From NCBI RefSeq assembly GCF_023746595.1, contig NZ_CP080572.1:1596530-1660529 (forward strand): a stretch of 64,000 nt of DNA, read 5' to 3'. The stretch's first letter is position 1, and each line of letters begins with the position of its first letter. A program made the position numbers and the translations under genes. The notes under the pieces are model-generated. The model searched no databases and was not told where the DNA came from. It was given only the letters and a program-made list of their open reading frames with translations. Shown here in pieces: positions 19,984 to 27,888 of the stretch. This DNA comes from Thermococcus argininiproducens (lineage in GTDB: Archaea; Methanobacteriota_B; Thermococci; Thermococcales; Thermococcaceae).

Positions 19984-21147
19984 ATGAAAGAAACAATACT
20001 TCTTACTGGACCTCCGTTAAATGGGCGAGACGAATACGCTGAAGAAGCTTTAAAATTAGCAAAAAGTGAGAACTTTCAATATTACCATGTTTTCGACTAC
20101 CTTCGAGAGATAGGACGAGAAAAAGGAGTCAAAATAACCAGAAAAAATGTTCTGGACTTTGCAATAAGCCATCCAGATCTAATGAACACCATAAGAGATG
20201 AAGCTTTTAAAAGAATAAGAGATGAAATTGAAAGAAGTGATAAGAGCTTTCATCTAGTATCTACTCCTGCTCTTTTTAGATGGGGAAGTGGAAGTGTTTT
20301 GGGCTTCACTCTAAGCAACTTGAAACTTCTAAAGCCTAGTAGAGTGATAATTGTTCTAGACGATATTCTGAGTGTAAGGAGAAGAATAATACATGACAAA
20401 GAGTGGTTTGAGCGCTTTGGAAGAAACAAGGAAAATATAAAGCTGGCAACCCTCGTAATGTGGCGTGAAGATGCCATAAATCATGTAAAAACTCTTGTAC
20501 ATGAGTTGAATAAAGAAGGAATCCAAGTTCGTTATGTCCTTCATTTTGGCATTAGGCATCCTTATCAAACTTTCATCGATTTAATTTTCCATGAAAATGA
20601 AAAGCCCCTCATTTATCTTAGCTACCCCATGACTGGCCATGAGGAAGAATACTACCATAGAGTTAGAGGATTCTACAAAAAGTTGAGCAAGCATTTCACT
20701 GTCTTGGACCCGGGAGCACTTGATGATTGGTGGATTGTTGCTGAGTATGATGCCCAAGTGGAGAAGAATCCAGAGATACAAAGGATAAAAATAAAGAATA
20801 TTTTTGATGGCGAGGAGATAGAAGAACTCGATAGAGACGACATTGAACAAGCAACCGATATTTTGAGGAGACAACTCGTTGAGAGAGATTTCAATTTGGT
20901 TGATGTAAGCAAGGCCATAGCAGTTTATCATTATGCTAAAGGAATGTCTGCTGGAGTCATAAGTGAAATGGCCGAGGCTTATAGAACTTTAGGTGCTATT
21001 TATTTGTACTACCCATTTAAAAAGAGACCAAGCCCCTTCATGGAGTTCTACGGCATGCAGAATCCATCAAGGAGAACGATGTTTAAAGATGAGGATGAGA
21101 TGATAAGAGCTATGGTGGAGGAGAAGGAATATTGGACAAAGGCTTAG
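19984..21147 (+). CDS. P-loop-like plus nucleoside deoxyribosyltransferase-like fusion protein
   Basis: A 387-residue protein. The first ~190 residues resemble an adenylate-kinase-like NTPase (ILLTGPPLNGRDEYAEEA), but the P-loop lacks the GK[ST] lysine, so ATP binding is doubtful. Residues from ~200 on resemble nucleoside 2-deoxyribosyltransferases: LIYLSYPMTGH at the start and GMSAGVISEMAEAY, with the Glu expected in that family's active site. The C-terminus is highly aromatic. It may act on nucleotides or a nucleotide-derived signal; this is inference. GGAGGT precedes ATG 19984. It is monocistronic, diverging from aIF1A. Confidence 0.65.
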   Translation: MKETILLTGPPLNGRDEYAEEALKLAKSENFQYYHVFDYLREIGREKGVKITRKNVLDFAISHPDLMNTIRDEAFKRIRDEIERSDKSFHLVSTPALFRWGSGSVLGFTLSNLKLLKPSRVIIVLDDILSVRRRIIHDKEWFERFGRNKENIKLATLVMWREDAINHVKTLVHELNKEGIQVRYVLHFGIRHPYQTFIDLIFHENEKPLIYLSYPMTGHEEEYYHRVRGFYKKLSKHFTVLDPGALDDWWIVAEYDAQVEKNPEIQRIKIKNIFDGEEIEELDRDDIEQATDILRRQLVERDFNLVDVSKAIAVYHYAKGMSAGVISEMAEAYRTLGAIYLYYPFKKRPSPFMEFYGMQNPSRRTMFKDEDEMIRAMVEEKEYWTKA

Positions 21148-21248
21148 AGCAAACTGTGCCCTTTAAGAACATCTGAAATCTCCTCAATAGTTCCTTTTGC
21201 TCTTATTTTCCTTCCGGAGAAAAAGACGACGAAATCTGCAAGTAGAAG
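21144..21248 (-). pseudogene. remnant of an ABC transporter ATPase C-terminus
   Basis: On the minus strand an open stretch of 34 codons ending at TAA 21144-21146 reads LLLADFVVFFSGRKIRAKG, continuing TIEEISDVLKGHSLL. This looks like the tail of an ABC ATPase (the segment after the H-loop, with G-x-x-x-x-x-G-T-x-E-E-I). Nothing of the Walker motifs remains; gdhA begins to end just beyond. Its stop overlaps the stop of the fusion gene. It is probably a deletion scar; chance similarity is possible in so short a piece. Confidence 0.4.
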
Positions 21249-21272
21249 TAATATAGAAAAAGAGAAGAGAAA

Positions 21273-22535
21273 TCACTTCTTAATCCATCCTCTGTCAAGC
21301 ATAGCTTGATAAACTCTTTGGACTGCAACAACGTATGCTGCATCTCTCATGTTGATGTTCTTCTCCTTGTGGGTGTTGTAAACATCCCAGAAAGCCTTGG
21401 TCATCTTCTTGTCAAGCTTTGCTCTTGTTTCTTCGACTGTCCAGTAGTCACCGGTTATGTTTTGTACCCACTCGAAGTAGCTGACTGTAACACCACCTGC
21501 GTTACAGAGGAAGTCTGGGATAACAAGTATGCCCTTCTCGTAGAGAATCTCATCGGCCTCTGGTGTGGTTGGACCGTTTGCAAGCTCGGCAACGATCTTA
21601 CCCTTTATGTTGTCGGCGTTCTTCTTTGTGATAACTTCTTCGATAGCTGATGGGGCAAGAACATCAACATCAAGCTCAAGAAGCTCTTCGTTGGTTATTG
21701 TGGTTGCGCCTGGGAAGTCTTTAACACTTCCGGTCTTCTTCTTCCAAGCAAGGACTTCATCAGCGTTGAGTCCATCTGGGTTGTAAATGCCACCTCTGCT
21801 GTCGCTTACTGCTACAACCTTCATTCCGTACTCTTCGCTCATGATCTTGGCCATGTAGTATCCGGCGTTACCGTAACCTTGGATTGCTATTGTTTTACCT
21901 TCAAGGGTATCCCATCCAAGGGCCTTTGCAGCCTCTCTAACTGCGAACGCAGCACCTCTTGCTGTAGCATCCATTCTTGCTACAATACCACCAACGCTTG
22001 GTGGCTTACCAGTTATGATACCAAAGGCAGGATCCTTTCTTCTTGAAATTGTTTCATACTCATCCATCATCCAAGCCATGATTTGTGGGTTAGTGTAAAC
22101 GTCTGGAGCTGGAACATCGGTGTATGGGCTTATAACATCATAAATAGCTCTTATATATCCTCTAGCGAGTCTCTCCTTTTCTCTGTCACTCATTTCTTTT
22201 GGATTACAGATGACACCACCTTTACCTCCACCGTATGGGAGGTCCATAACAGCTGTCTTCCAAGTCATCCAAGCAGCCAAAGCTTTAACGGTGCTAAGTG
22301 TTTCTTCTGGGTGCCATCTAATACCACCCTTTGTTGGACCACGGGCCCAGTTGTATTGGACTCTAAATCCTGTGAAAACCTTCACAGAACCGTCGTCCAT
22401 CTCAACTGGAATTGTTACCTCAACAATTTTTTGTGGCCTCTTTAAAAACTCAAGGGCCTCTTCACTTATGTCCATATATTGGGCAGCTCTCTCGAGCTGC
22501 TTAACAGCGATTTCAAATGGGTCTTGCTCAACCAT
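21273..22535 (-). CDS. gdhA: glutamate dehydrogenase
   Basis: A 420-residue hexameric NAD(P)-dependent glutamate dehydrogenase, one of the most abundant proteins in Thermococcales; it links peptide fermentation to 2-oxoglutarate and NADPH. The catalytic lysine motif is PYGGGKGGV, and the Rossmann motif is [16 protein letters not shown]. The sequence is very close to the T. litoralis enzyme as I remember it. The start is ATG 22535 (MVEQDPFEI); GGAGGG lies six bases upstream, while an ATG at 22541 abuts that site. It has a strong promoter 50 bases upstream and is monocistronic. Confidence 0.97.
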   Translation of the reverse strand: MVEQDPFEIAVKQLERAAQYMDISEEALEFLKRPQKIVEVTIPVEMDDGSVKVFTGFRVQYNWARGPTKGGIRWHPEETLSTVKALAAWMTWKTAVMDLPYGGGKGGVICNPKEMSDREKERLARGYIRAIYDVISPYTDVPAPDVYTNPQIMAWMMDEYETISRRKDPAFGIITGKPPSVGGIVARMDATARGAAFAVREAAKALGWDTLEGKTIAIQGYGNAGYYMAKIMSEEYGMKVVAVSDSRGGIYNPDGLNADEVLAWKKKTGSVKDFPGATTITNEELLELDVDVLAPSAIEEVITKKNADNIKGKIVAELANGPTTPEADEILYEKGILVIPDFLCNAGGVTVSYFEWVQNITGDYWTVEETRAKLDKKMTKAFWDVYNTHKEKNINMRDAAYVVAVQRVYQAMLDRGWIKK

Positions 22536-22583
22536 GTTCATCCCTCCAACTTAGGTGATTAGCGATACAAATTTGAGCAATAG

Positions 22584-22598
22584 CCTATATAAACTTTT
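22584..22598 (-). promoter_or_regulatory. TATA box of gdhA
   Basis: On the minus strand aaaagtttatatagg, an excellent BRE/TATA combination, lies about 50 bases from the ATG at 22535. That gives a leader of roughly 25 bases, consistent with a highly expressed gene. Confidence 0.75.
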
Positions 22599-22692
22599 CG
22601 CTGAAAGTGCCTAGAGAACCGATATTTTTAAACAAAAGGTTGTGTACATACATTTTCCTATAAATAAAAAACCTCTAAAAAAGTTTTTTAAT

Positions 22693-22717
22693 AAAAAAGG
22701 CCTCAAAAGCCTTTTTT
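22693..22717. terminator. perfect hairpin with A/T tracts
   Basis: AAAAAAGGC (22693-22701) pairs perfectly with GCCTTTTTT (22709-22717) around a 7-base loop. It lies 150 bases upstream of gdhA and far upstream of the transporter. It looks like a bidirectional terminator-like element, perhaps for the sRNA on the minus strand at 22794-22855, though other roles are possible. Confidence 0.4.
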
Positions 22718-22719
22718 AA

Positions 22720-22755
22720 CATACATCAATGCCTAAAAAAGGGTATTGATGTATG
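22720..22755. repeat. long inverted repeat between gdhA and the transporter
   Basis: CATACATCAATGCC (22720-22733) and GGTATTGATGTATG (22742-22755) pair over 14 positions with one G-T, separated by 8 bases. It is too regular to be chance. It could be a regulator operator, an RNA hairpin or a mobile-element end; it lies directly beside the terminator-like hairpin and downstream of the sRNA. Confidence 0.55.
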
Positions 22756-22793
22756 GAAAGTTTTAAATTTGTCAAATATTTTCAATGTGGCAA

Positions 22794-22855
22794 TACCCTC
22801 AGCGAGAAGTCGGTCATCACATCTCAGCTCACTCTTGTTCCAATCATCGGGTTAT
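22794..22855 (-). ncRNA. C/D-box sRNA
   Basis: Read on the minus strand: closing stem CCC (22849-22851), C-box core GATGA (22844-22848), guide 22828-22843, D' box CTGA (22824-22827), linker, C' box GTGATGA (22814-22820), 11-base guide (22803-22813), D box CTGA (22799-22802), then GGG. Predicted targets would contain CGAGAAGTCGG (D) and CTCACTCTTGTT (D'); I cannot place them. The C box is one or two bases off consensus. It sits in the gdhA-transporter intergenic region. Confidence 0.7.
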
Positions 22856-23050
22856 TGTATGTTTCCACTTTAGACTTTTTAAATTTAAAGCCGATTTAAA
22901 TACTTATGGATATATTTCAGAATATTGAAATTTTTTGACTATTATCCAGAAAATTATTTTACACTTATTTCTGCTATTATCACTTTGACAAACACAAAAA
23001 GCCTAGTTTTAAGTCCTTGTAAATCGTCTTTTGTCGAAATCAGGTGAGAG

Positions 23051-23114
23051 AAAAGTTTTTAATAGGCAAAAACATAGACAAAATTGCCGGTATTTGTACA
23101 TCGGCACAATTTTT
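23051..23114 (+). promoter_or_regulatory. promoter and leader hairpin of the NSS transporter
   Basis: The TATA-like aaaagtttttaatagg (23051-23066) would start transcription near 23090. Around that point AAAATTGCCG (23080-23089) and CGGCACAATTTT (23102-23113) form an imperfect inverted repeat with a two-base bulge. It could be an operator overlapping the start site or a leader hairpin that controls the amino-acid transporter. GAGGTGA precedes the ATG at 23142. Confidence 0.5.
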
Positions 23115-23141
23115 CATACAATGCTATACGAGGTGAAATAG

Positions 23142-24707
23142 ATGGAGCAAAGGGATAGGTGGGCAAGCAAGATTGGTTTGATCTTAGCTATGGCAGGAAA
23201 CGCAATAGGTCTTGGAAACTTCTGGAGATTCCCATACCAGGCTGCCAAGAACGGTGGCGGTGCATTCATGGTACCATACTTCGTGGCACTATTCCTCCTC
23301 GGAATTCCTATTATGTGGGTAGAATGGGTTCAAGGTAGATATGGAGGTAAGTATGGCCACGGTACACTTGGACCAACATTCTATCTAATGTCAAGAGAAA
23401 GCTTGAAGCCAAGAACTGCAGTTATCTTTGGTATAATTGGTGGTATGTTGGCCTTCTCAGTAACAACACTCTTGAACAGTTATTATCTCCATATAATTGG
23501 TTGGTCAGCAGCTTATACCTACTTCAGCGCAACTGGAGCGTACTTTGGGCAAGACACGATCCAGTTCTTGATTGGATACCTAACCAACACTACTCAAGTA
23601 TTGATATTCTGGGGCATTTCAGTTATATTGCTTGGAATTGCAGTTGGACAAGGTGTCAGTAAAGGTATTGAAAGATGGGTTAAAGTTATGATGCCCGTTT
23701 TATACATCGCAGCTATCTTATTAGTGCTCAGGTCATTGACTCTTGGATCTCCAGTTAAGCCAGAGTGGAGTTCAATCAAAGGTTTTGAATTCCTCTGGGA
23801 GCCAAGGTTTTCTGAAGTAACATGGGAATCAGCCCTAGCTGCTGCAGGACAGATATTCTTCACCCTAAGTTTAGGTATGGGTATCATACAGAACTACGCA
23901 TCATATCTCGGTCCAGAAGATGACGTGGCACTTTCAGGTTTAGCGACGGTTTCACTTAACGAGTTTGCTGAAGTTATTCTCGGTGGTTCAATTGCTATAC
24001 CAATAGCCTTCGCTTACCTTGGTGAAGAGGGAGTTGCAGGAGGAGTAGGTTTAGCATACATTGCATTGCCAAACGTATTCATGAACATGCCAGGTGGTCA
24101 ACTCTTCGGTGCAGTATGGTTCCTATTACTCTGGTTTGCTGGATTCACATCAGCCATAGCTATGTACAACTATTTGGTTGCATTACTTGAAGAAGACCTC
24201 AAGATAAACAGAAAGACCGGTGCAGTATTTGTATTCATCCTCTATTTGATCCTCGGACTTCCAGTTGCATTAGATCCAACAGCAGCAAGCTTAGACTTAT
24301 ACTACTTAACAGAACTCGACAATTGGGTAGGCTCATACCTATTGGTGGTACTTGGTCTCTTTGATATCATAGTTGCCGTATGGCTCTTCAAACCAGAAAA
24401 CTTCTGGGAAGAGCTTCACAAAGGTGCATACATTAAGGTTCCAGAGTGGGTTATGGTATTAATCAAGTACATAGCCCCAATATACACTCTCATATTGCTG
24501 GTCTTCACAACTAAAACCTACATAGCAAAGGGATACTTCAAGGCCGTGCCAAGCTATGTTGCTAACCCAGAATTTGCCAAGTGGGTCTGGGGAGCCAGAG
24601 GAATGATGCTATTGATACTCATTATTGGTGCAATAGAAGCATACATGGCCATTAAGAAGAAGTACGGCGAAGAGCTAGCAAAGAACGAGGTAATAATAAG
24701 GCTATGA
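23142..24707 (+). CDS. NSS-family sodium-dependent amino-acid transporter
   Basis: A 521-residue integral membrane protein with about 12 helices, of the neurotransmitter:sodium symporter family (LeuT fold). The TM1 signature NAIGLGNFWRFPYQAAKNGG is present and includes sodium and substrate contacts. The associated 34-residue small protein is like those of the bacterial methionine/alanine importers (MetP/MetS), so a small neutral amino acid is the likely cargo. It fits the peptide-fermenting life suggested by gdhA and acdB. The two genes form an operon. Confidence 0.92.
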   Translation: MEQRDRWASKIGLILAMAGNAIGLGNFWRFPYQAAKNGGGAFMVPYFVALFLLGIPIMWVEWVQGRYGGKYGHGTLGPTFYLMSRESLKPRTAVIFGIIGGMLAFSVTTLLNSYYLHIIGWSAAYTYFSATGAYFGQDTIQFLIGYLTNTTQVLIFWGISVILLGIAVGQGVSKGIERWVKVMMPVLYIAAILLVLRSLTLGSPVKPEWSSIKGFEFLWEPRFSEVTWESALAAAGQIFFTLSLGMGIIQNYASYLGPEDDVALSGLATVSLNEFAEVILGGSIAIPIAFAYLGEEGVAGGVGLAYIALPNVFMNMPGGQLFGAVWFLLLWFAGFTSAIAMYNYLVALLEEDLKINRKTGAVFVFILYLILGLPVALDPTAASLDLYYLTELDNWVGSYLLVVLGLFDIIVAVWLFKPENFWEELHKGAYIKVPEWVMVLIKYIAPIYTLILLVFTTKTYIAKGYFKAVPSYVANPEFAKWVWGARGMMLLILIIGAIEAYMAIKKKYGEELAKNEVIIRL

Positions 24708-24717
24708 GGTGAGGAAG

Positions 24718-24822
24718 ATGAAAGCTAGTGCTTTAGCATTTATGGGTTTTGCATGGGGCGTAATATTAATCTGGATGTACTTGGCAGTGGGCAAATTGCT
24801 CAAGGCTGAGAAAAAAGCTTAA
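24718..24822 (+). CDS. MetS-like small subunit of the NSS transporter
   Basis: A 34-residue single-helix membrane protein (MKASALAFMGFAWGVILIWM...) with a C-terminal lysine-rich tail, starting ten bases after the transporter stop behind GAGGTGAG. The layout (one transmembrane helix with small and aromatic residues, directly after an NSS gene) fits the MetS-type small subunits needed for transport in bacterial MetPS. It is below usual gene-size cutoffs. Confidence 0.8.
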   Translation: MKASALAFMGFAWGVILIWMYLAVGKLLKAEKKA

Positions 24823-24864
24823 ATCCCTTCTCTTTTCTTTTAATATTTAGAGGAGGTGTCCTTT

Positions 24865-25593
24865 ATGAAAAGTCCAGAACTTCTTAGAGAAACTGCAGAT
24901 GTTTTGGAAGAAACTGAAGAGAGGATAAAGAAGTTAACGTCACTCTCGCTTAGGAGAAAACAGAACGCATTGAATAAACTACGTGAAGCAAAAGAAAACT
25001 TTAGAAAAATGGCGAGTGAGGTTGTTATCGACAATGAAGAACTTGCGGAGTTTTTCTTAAAGCGTGCTGTGAGATTAAAGAACGCTACAAACAACAAAAG
25101 CATAGAAAAGTTGGGAGAAAAAGAATATATGAAAGATATAGATGCAATACTCAGGTATTCTAGAGCAATACCCTACGATTTTGCAGGTTATATGAAGTAT
25201 GTTAACAGGGCATATAAGGCGTATGTTTGGGGGATGATAAGTTTCTTCGTTGTCACGGCGTTTCTGCCTGTAGAATTCAAGATAACCTCTCTTATACTGC
25301 TCATCCCAATAATACTTTCCTTGCTGAGCCTAAGAAAGAGGGGTCATAGCGGTCTTATGCTTGCATTTGCTGCTATTCCAATACCATTGATAACGGGAGC
25401 ACTCGCGGTAAGAGCTTATTTGGATGTCTTCATAAGCCCCACGGGTTTACAAGAAGCTGCTCAAGGGTTAGGTGTTTCTCCAAGCACTGCCCAAGCTATA
25501 GCCGGAGCAATGGTGCTCTTTGGGATAGCTGAACTAGTACTCCTGAGTTATGCGCTCTATATGTTCTACAAGCACAGACACGCATTTCTCTAG
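24865..25593 (+). CDS. hypothetical membrane protein with N-terminal coiled coil
   Basis: A 242-residue protein. The first ~95 residues are charged and helical with heptad-like spacing (ETADVLEETEERIKKLTSL), followed by three or four transmembrane helices (near 125-145, 148-160, 165-185 and 215-235). GGAGGTG lies upstream of ATG 24865. No family was recognised; it may be a membrane scaffold. It lies 42 bases after the MetS-like gene and could be co-transcribed. Its stop overlaps the convergent P-II gene by four bases. Confidence 0.6.
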   Translation: MKSPELLRETADVLEETEERIKKLTSLSLRRKQNALNKLREAKENFRKMASEVVIDNEELAEFFLKRAVRLKNATNNKSIEKLGEKEYMKDIDAILRYSRAIPYDFAGYMKYVNRAYKAYVWGMISFFVVTAFLPVEFKITSLILLIPIILSLLSLRKRGHSGLMLAFAAIPIPLITGALAVRAYLDVFISPTGLQEAAQGLGVSPSTAQAIAGAMVLFGIAELVLLSYALYMFYKHRHAFL

Positions 25594-25907
25594 TAAAGTG
25601 CTTCGTTTCCTTTTTCTCCTGTTCTTACCCTTATTGCCTCATAAACAGGCAAAACGAATATTTTTCCATCTCCTGGGATTCCTCTTCTTGCATTTTGAAC
25701 TATTGTATCCACAACTCTCTCTACGTCTTCATCCTTAACAACTATTTCAATCTTCATTTTGGGCATCAATTCGTAGGGAGGAATTCCTCCCTGAACTCCC
25801 CTCCCCTTGACAGGATATGTGGTCATGGGTATTATACCCATCTGTTTCAGAGCTTTTTGCACTCTATCAAAATCCTCTTCCCTTACAATAGCCTCTATTT
25901 TTCTCAT
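25590..25907 (-). CDS. P-II family signal-transduction protein with short T-loop
   Basis: A 105-residue trimeric P-II-type sensor. Ends are conserved: MRKIEAIVREEDFDRV at the N-terminus, and GDGKIFVLPV and IRVRTGE at the C-terminus (the B- and C-loop nucleotide sites). The T-loop between VKG and PKMKIEIVV is 13 residues instead of the 21 in E. coli GlnB (my recollection), and lacks the Tyr51 region, so uridylylation is excluded. No amtB neighbours it; the GH57 branching enzyme follows. A partner cannot be named. The start is ATG 25907 with GGTGGA upstream. Confidence 0.85.
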   Translation of the reverse strand: MRKIEAIVREEDFDRVQKALKQMGIIPMTTYPVKGRGVQGGIPPYELMPKMKIEIVVKDEDVERVVDTIVQNARRGIPGDGKIFVLPVYEAIRVRTGEKGNEALY

Positions 25908-25994
25908 AACGTCCACCAAATATAATTAGAACAAAAAGAAAATAAACTTTTCCAAAAAAGATTAAAAAGACTCCAAATCCCCTCTAAGCATAGT

Positions 25995-27680
25995 TTAATT
26001 CCCGTTCTTGTGTGATTGTACGGAAGGCTGTGAGACCTCAACATATTCTGGAACTTCAGGGAAATCTTCGCTTACATAAACCTCGATATTTATTTGAGAA
26101 AATACATTGTCAATCTCCTCTATTTTCTTAAGAAAATCTTCTTCTGTAAATTCTTTTGTCTTGAAGTATTTTTCCAAAGCATTAGCCAAGCGGTGGAAAT
26201 ACTCGATATGTTCAAGGAGTCTTCTTTTTCCATATTCCCTAGCTTGTCCAGTAGTTACGAGGAAGGGCCAATCACTACTCTCAATGAGCAACAATTCTCT
26301 TGCAAGCTGCCTTAGGATTCTATCGCCTAATTTATCCTCATGTAAATATCTGCTCGCTAAAGACACCATCCGCCTCTCCGCTAAATGTATATGTGCCCAC
26401 ATCCATTCTACTTCAGGGTTCCACCATGTGTAATGAGTTCCATACATCCCCCAAGAACCTTCAGGAAGCTCAATCTCATGCTTTTCCCCATTGTACCTCT
26501 CAAGAAACTTTGAAATCGTTATGCTCTCTATGCCTTCTCCGAACATTAACTCAAGTACTTTCCCCAGCCATTTAACTCCCTCGAACCACCAGTGACCAAA
26601 TAGTTCTGTATCATAGGGAGCAACCACGATTCCCTTTTCCCCGTGTTCTTTTTCGTAACCTTCTAAAAGTGTTCTAACGAGACTAACAAAATGTTTGGCA
26701 TGTTCCTCAACTCTCTCCAAGGCTTTTTCAGGCACATAAGGTTCTTTGGCATCAAGTCCTACTTGCTTTGATGTTATCCTCCAATATTGTCCTCCACTTC
26801 TTGGAGCTTTTTTGTGAAACTCCCTATACCAAAAATCCCCAGGATAGCCTATCTCCGCACTCCATACTTGTAATCCAGTCTCTCTGTTTCTAGCAAATAC
26901 TGCAATATTCGTGCCTATTAGAAAGTAAGGCCTTAAAGTCGACTTTGGAGTCCTAGCAGGTAGAATCGTTCCATATCCAAAGCTTACTGGACCTTGATCT
27001 ATGAGGTGACTTTCAACAAAGAAAAATTCTAACTGATATTTTTCCAAAAACTTCTCAAGACCCTCTCTCCAAATTACTTGGCCTGTACTTGGACTCCGCC
27101 ATAGACCTCGGGGCCGATAAGCACATTCAGGGAGCCAAATGCCTTTTGGCCTTTTCCCGAAGTATTTCTCATAAGTAAGGATACCATTTGCAATTTGACC
27201 TTCAATAGCCTCATCTCTTTCAAGAAGTGGGAGATATCCATGCGTCGCGGCAGAGGTTATTATTTCTATATAGCCTTCATTCTGCAGTTTCTTGAGTTCA
27301 CCTAGGATATCTCCTTTTATATGCTCCCAATACTCATAAATCTTCATAAAGTAATCCAACGTGTAAGTTATGGACTTTTTGAGTTCTTCATCGGAATATC
27401 TCTCCAAATCCTCTTCCATGCTTTTGAGCTTTTTTTCCATATACTCCTCAAAACTTTTTTTCATATACTCATCTGCTAGCTGCTCAGCCAAAACTGGAGT
27501 AATCCCAATAACCAGGTTAAACTTCACTCCCTTCTTTTTAAGTCTCTCAAACTCCATAAGAAGGGGAAGATACGTTTCTGCAATTGCTTCAAAGATCCAT
27601 TCCTCACCAAATGGCCATTTACCGTGTTTTCTTACATAGGGAATATGAGTATGAAGTACAAAAGTAAAGTAACCTTTCAT
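25995..27680 (-). CDS. GH57 1,4-alpha-glucan branching enzyme
   Basis: A 561-residue GH57 enzyme that forms alpha-1,6 branches in glycogen-like polymer. It starts MKGYFTFVLHTHIPYVRKHG with the GH57 motif HTHIPY; GIWLPECAY is the region of the nucleophile Glu, and APYDTELFGHWWFEG contains the second catalytic Asp. The sequence follows the characterised T. kodakarensis branching enzyme (TK1436, from memory) closely but is about 110 residues shorter, lacking its C-terminal helix-hairpin-helix repeats. The start is ATG 27680 with GAGGTGAG upstream. Confidence 0.9.
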   Translation of the reverse strand: MKGYFTFVLHTHIPYVRKHGKWPFGEEWIFEAIAETYLPLLMEFERLKKKGVKFNLVIGITPVLAEQLADEYMKKSFEEYMEKKLKSMEEDLERYSDEELKKSITYTLDYFMKIYEYWEHIKGDILGELKKLQNEGYIEIITSAATHGYLPLLERDEAIEGQIANGILTYEKYFGKRPKGIWLPECAYRPRGLWRSPSTGQVIWREGLEKFLEKYQLEFFFVESHLIDQGPVSFGYGTILPARTPKSTLRPYFLIGTNIAVFARNRETGLQVWSAEIGYPGDFWYREFHKKAPRSGGQYWRITSKQVGLDAKEPYVPEKALERVEEHAKHFVSLVRTLLEGYEKEHGEKGIVVAPYDTELFGHWWFEGVKWLGKVLELMFGEGIESITISKFLERYNGEKHEIELPEGSWGMYGTHYTWWNPEVEWMWAHIHLAERRMVSLASRYLHEDKLGDRILRQLARELLLIESSDWPFLVTTGQAREYGKRRLLEHIEYFHRLANALEKYFKTKEFTEEDFLKKIEEIDNVFSQINIEVYVSEDFPEVPEYVEVSQPSVQSHKNGN

Positions 27681-27888
27681 CAATCTCACCTCTTTTTGAA
27701 TCTTAGTAAGCGTTAATTACAGCCGAATATTTAACATTTTTGGCCTTTTTGAAGGAGTTTTGAGTTGACAAAATGATTTACAATAATAAAATAGATTCCA
27801 ACGGAAAAGTCCTAACTTTTTGGACAATTGATATCTCATAGAAAAAGGGTTTAAAAAGTATCTCTCTAATTACTCCCGGTGAAAGAGA

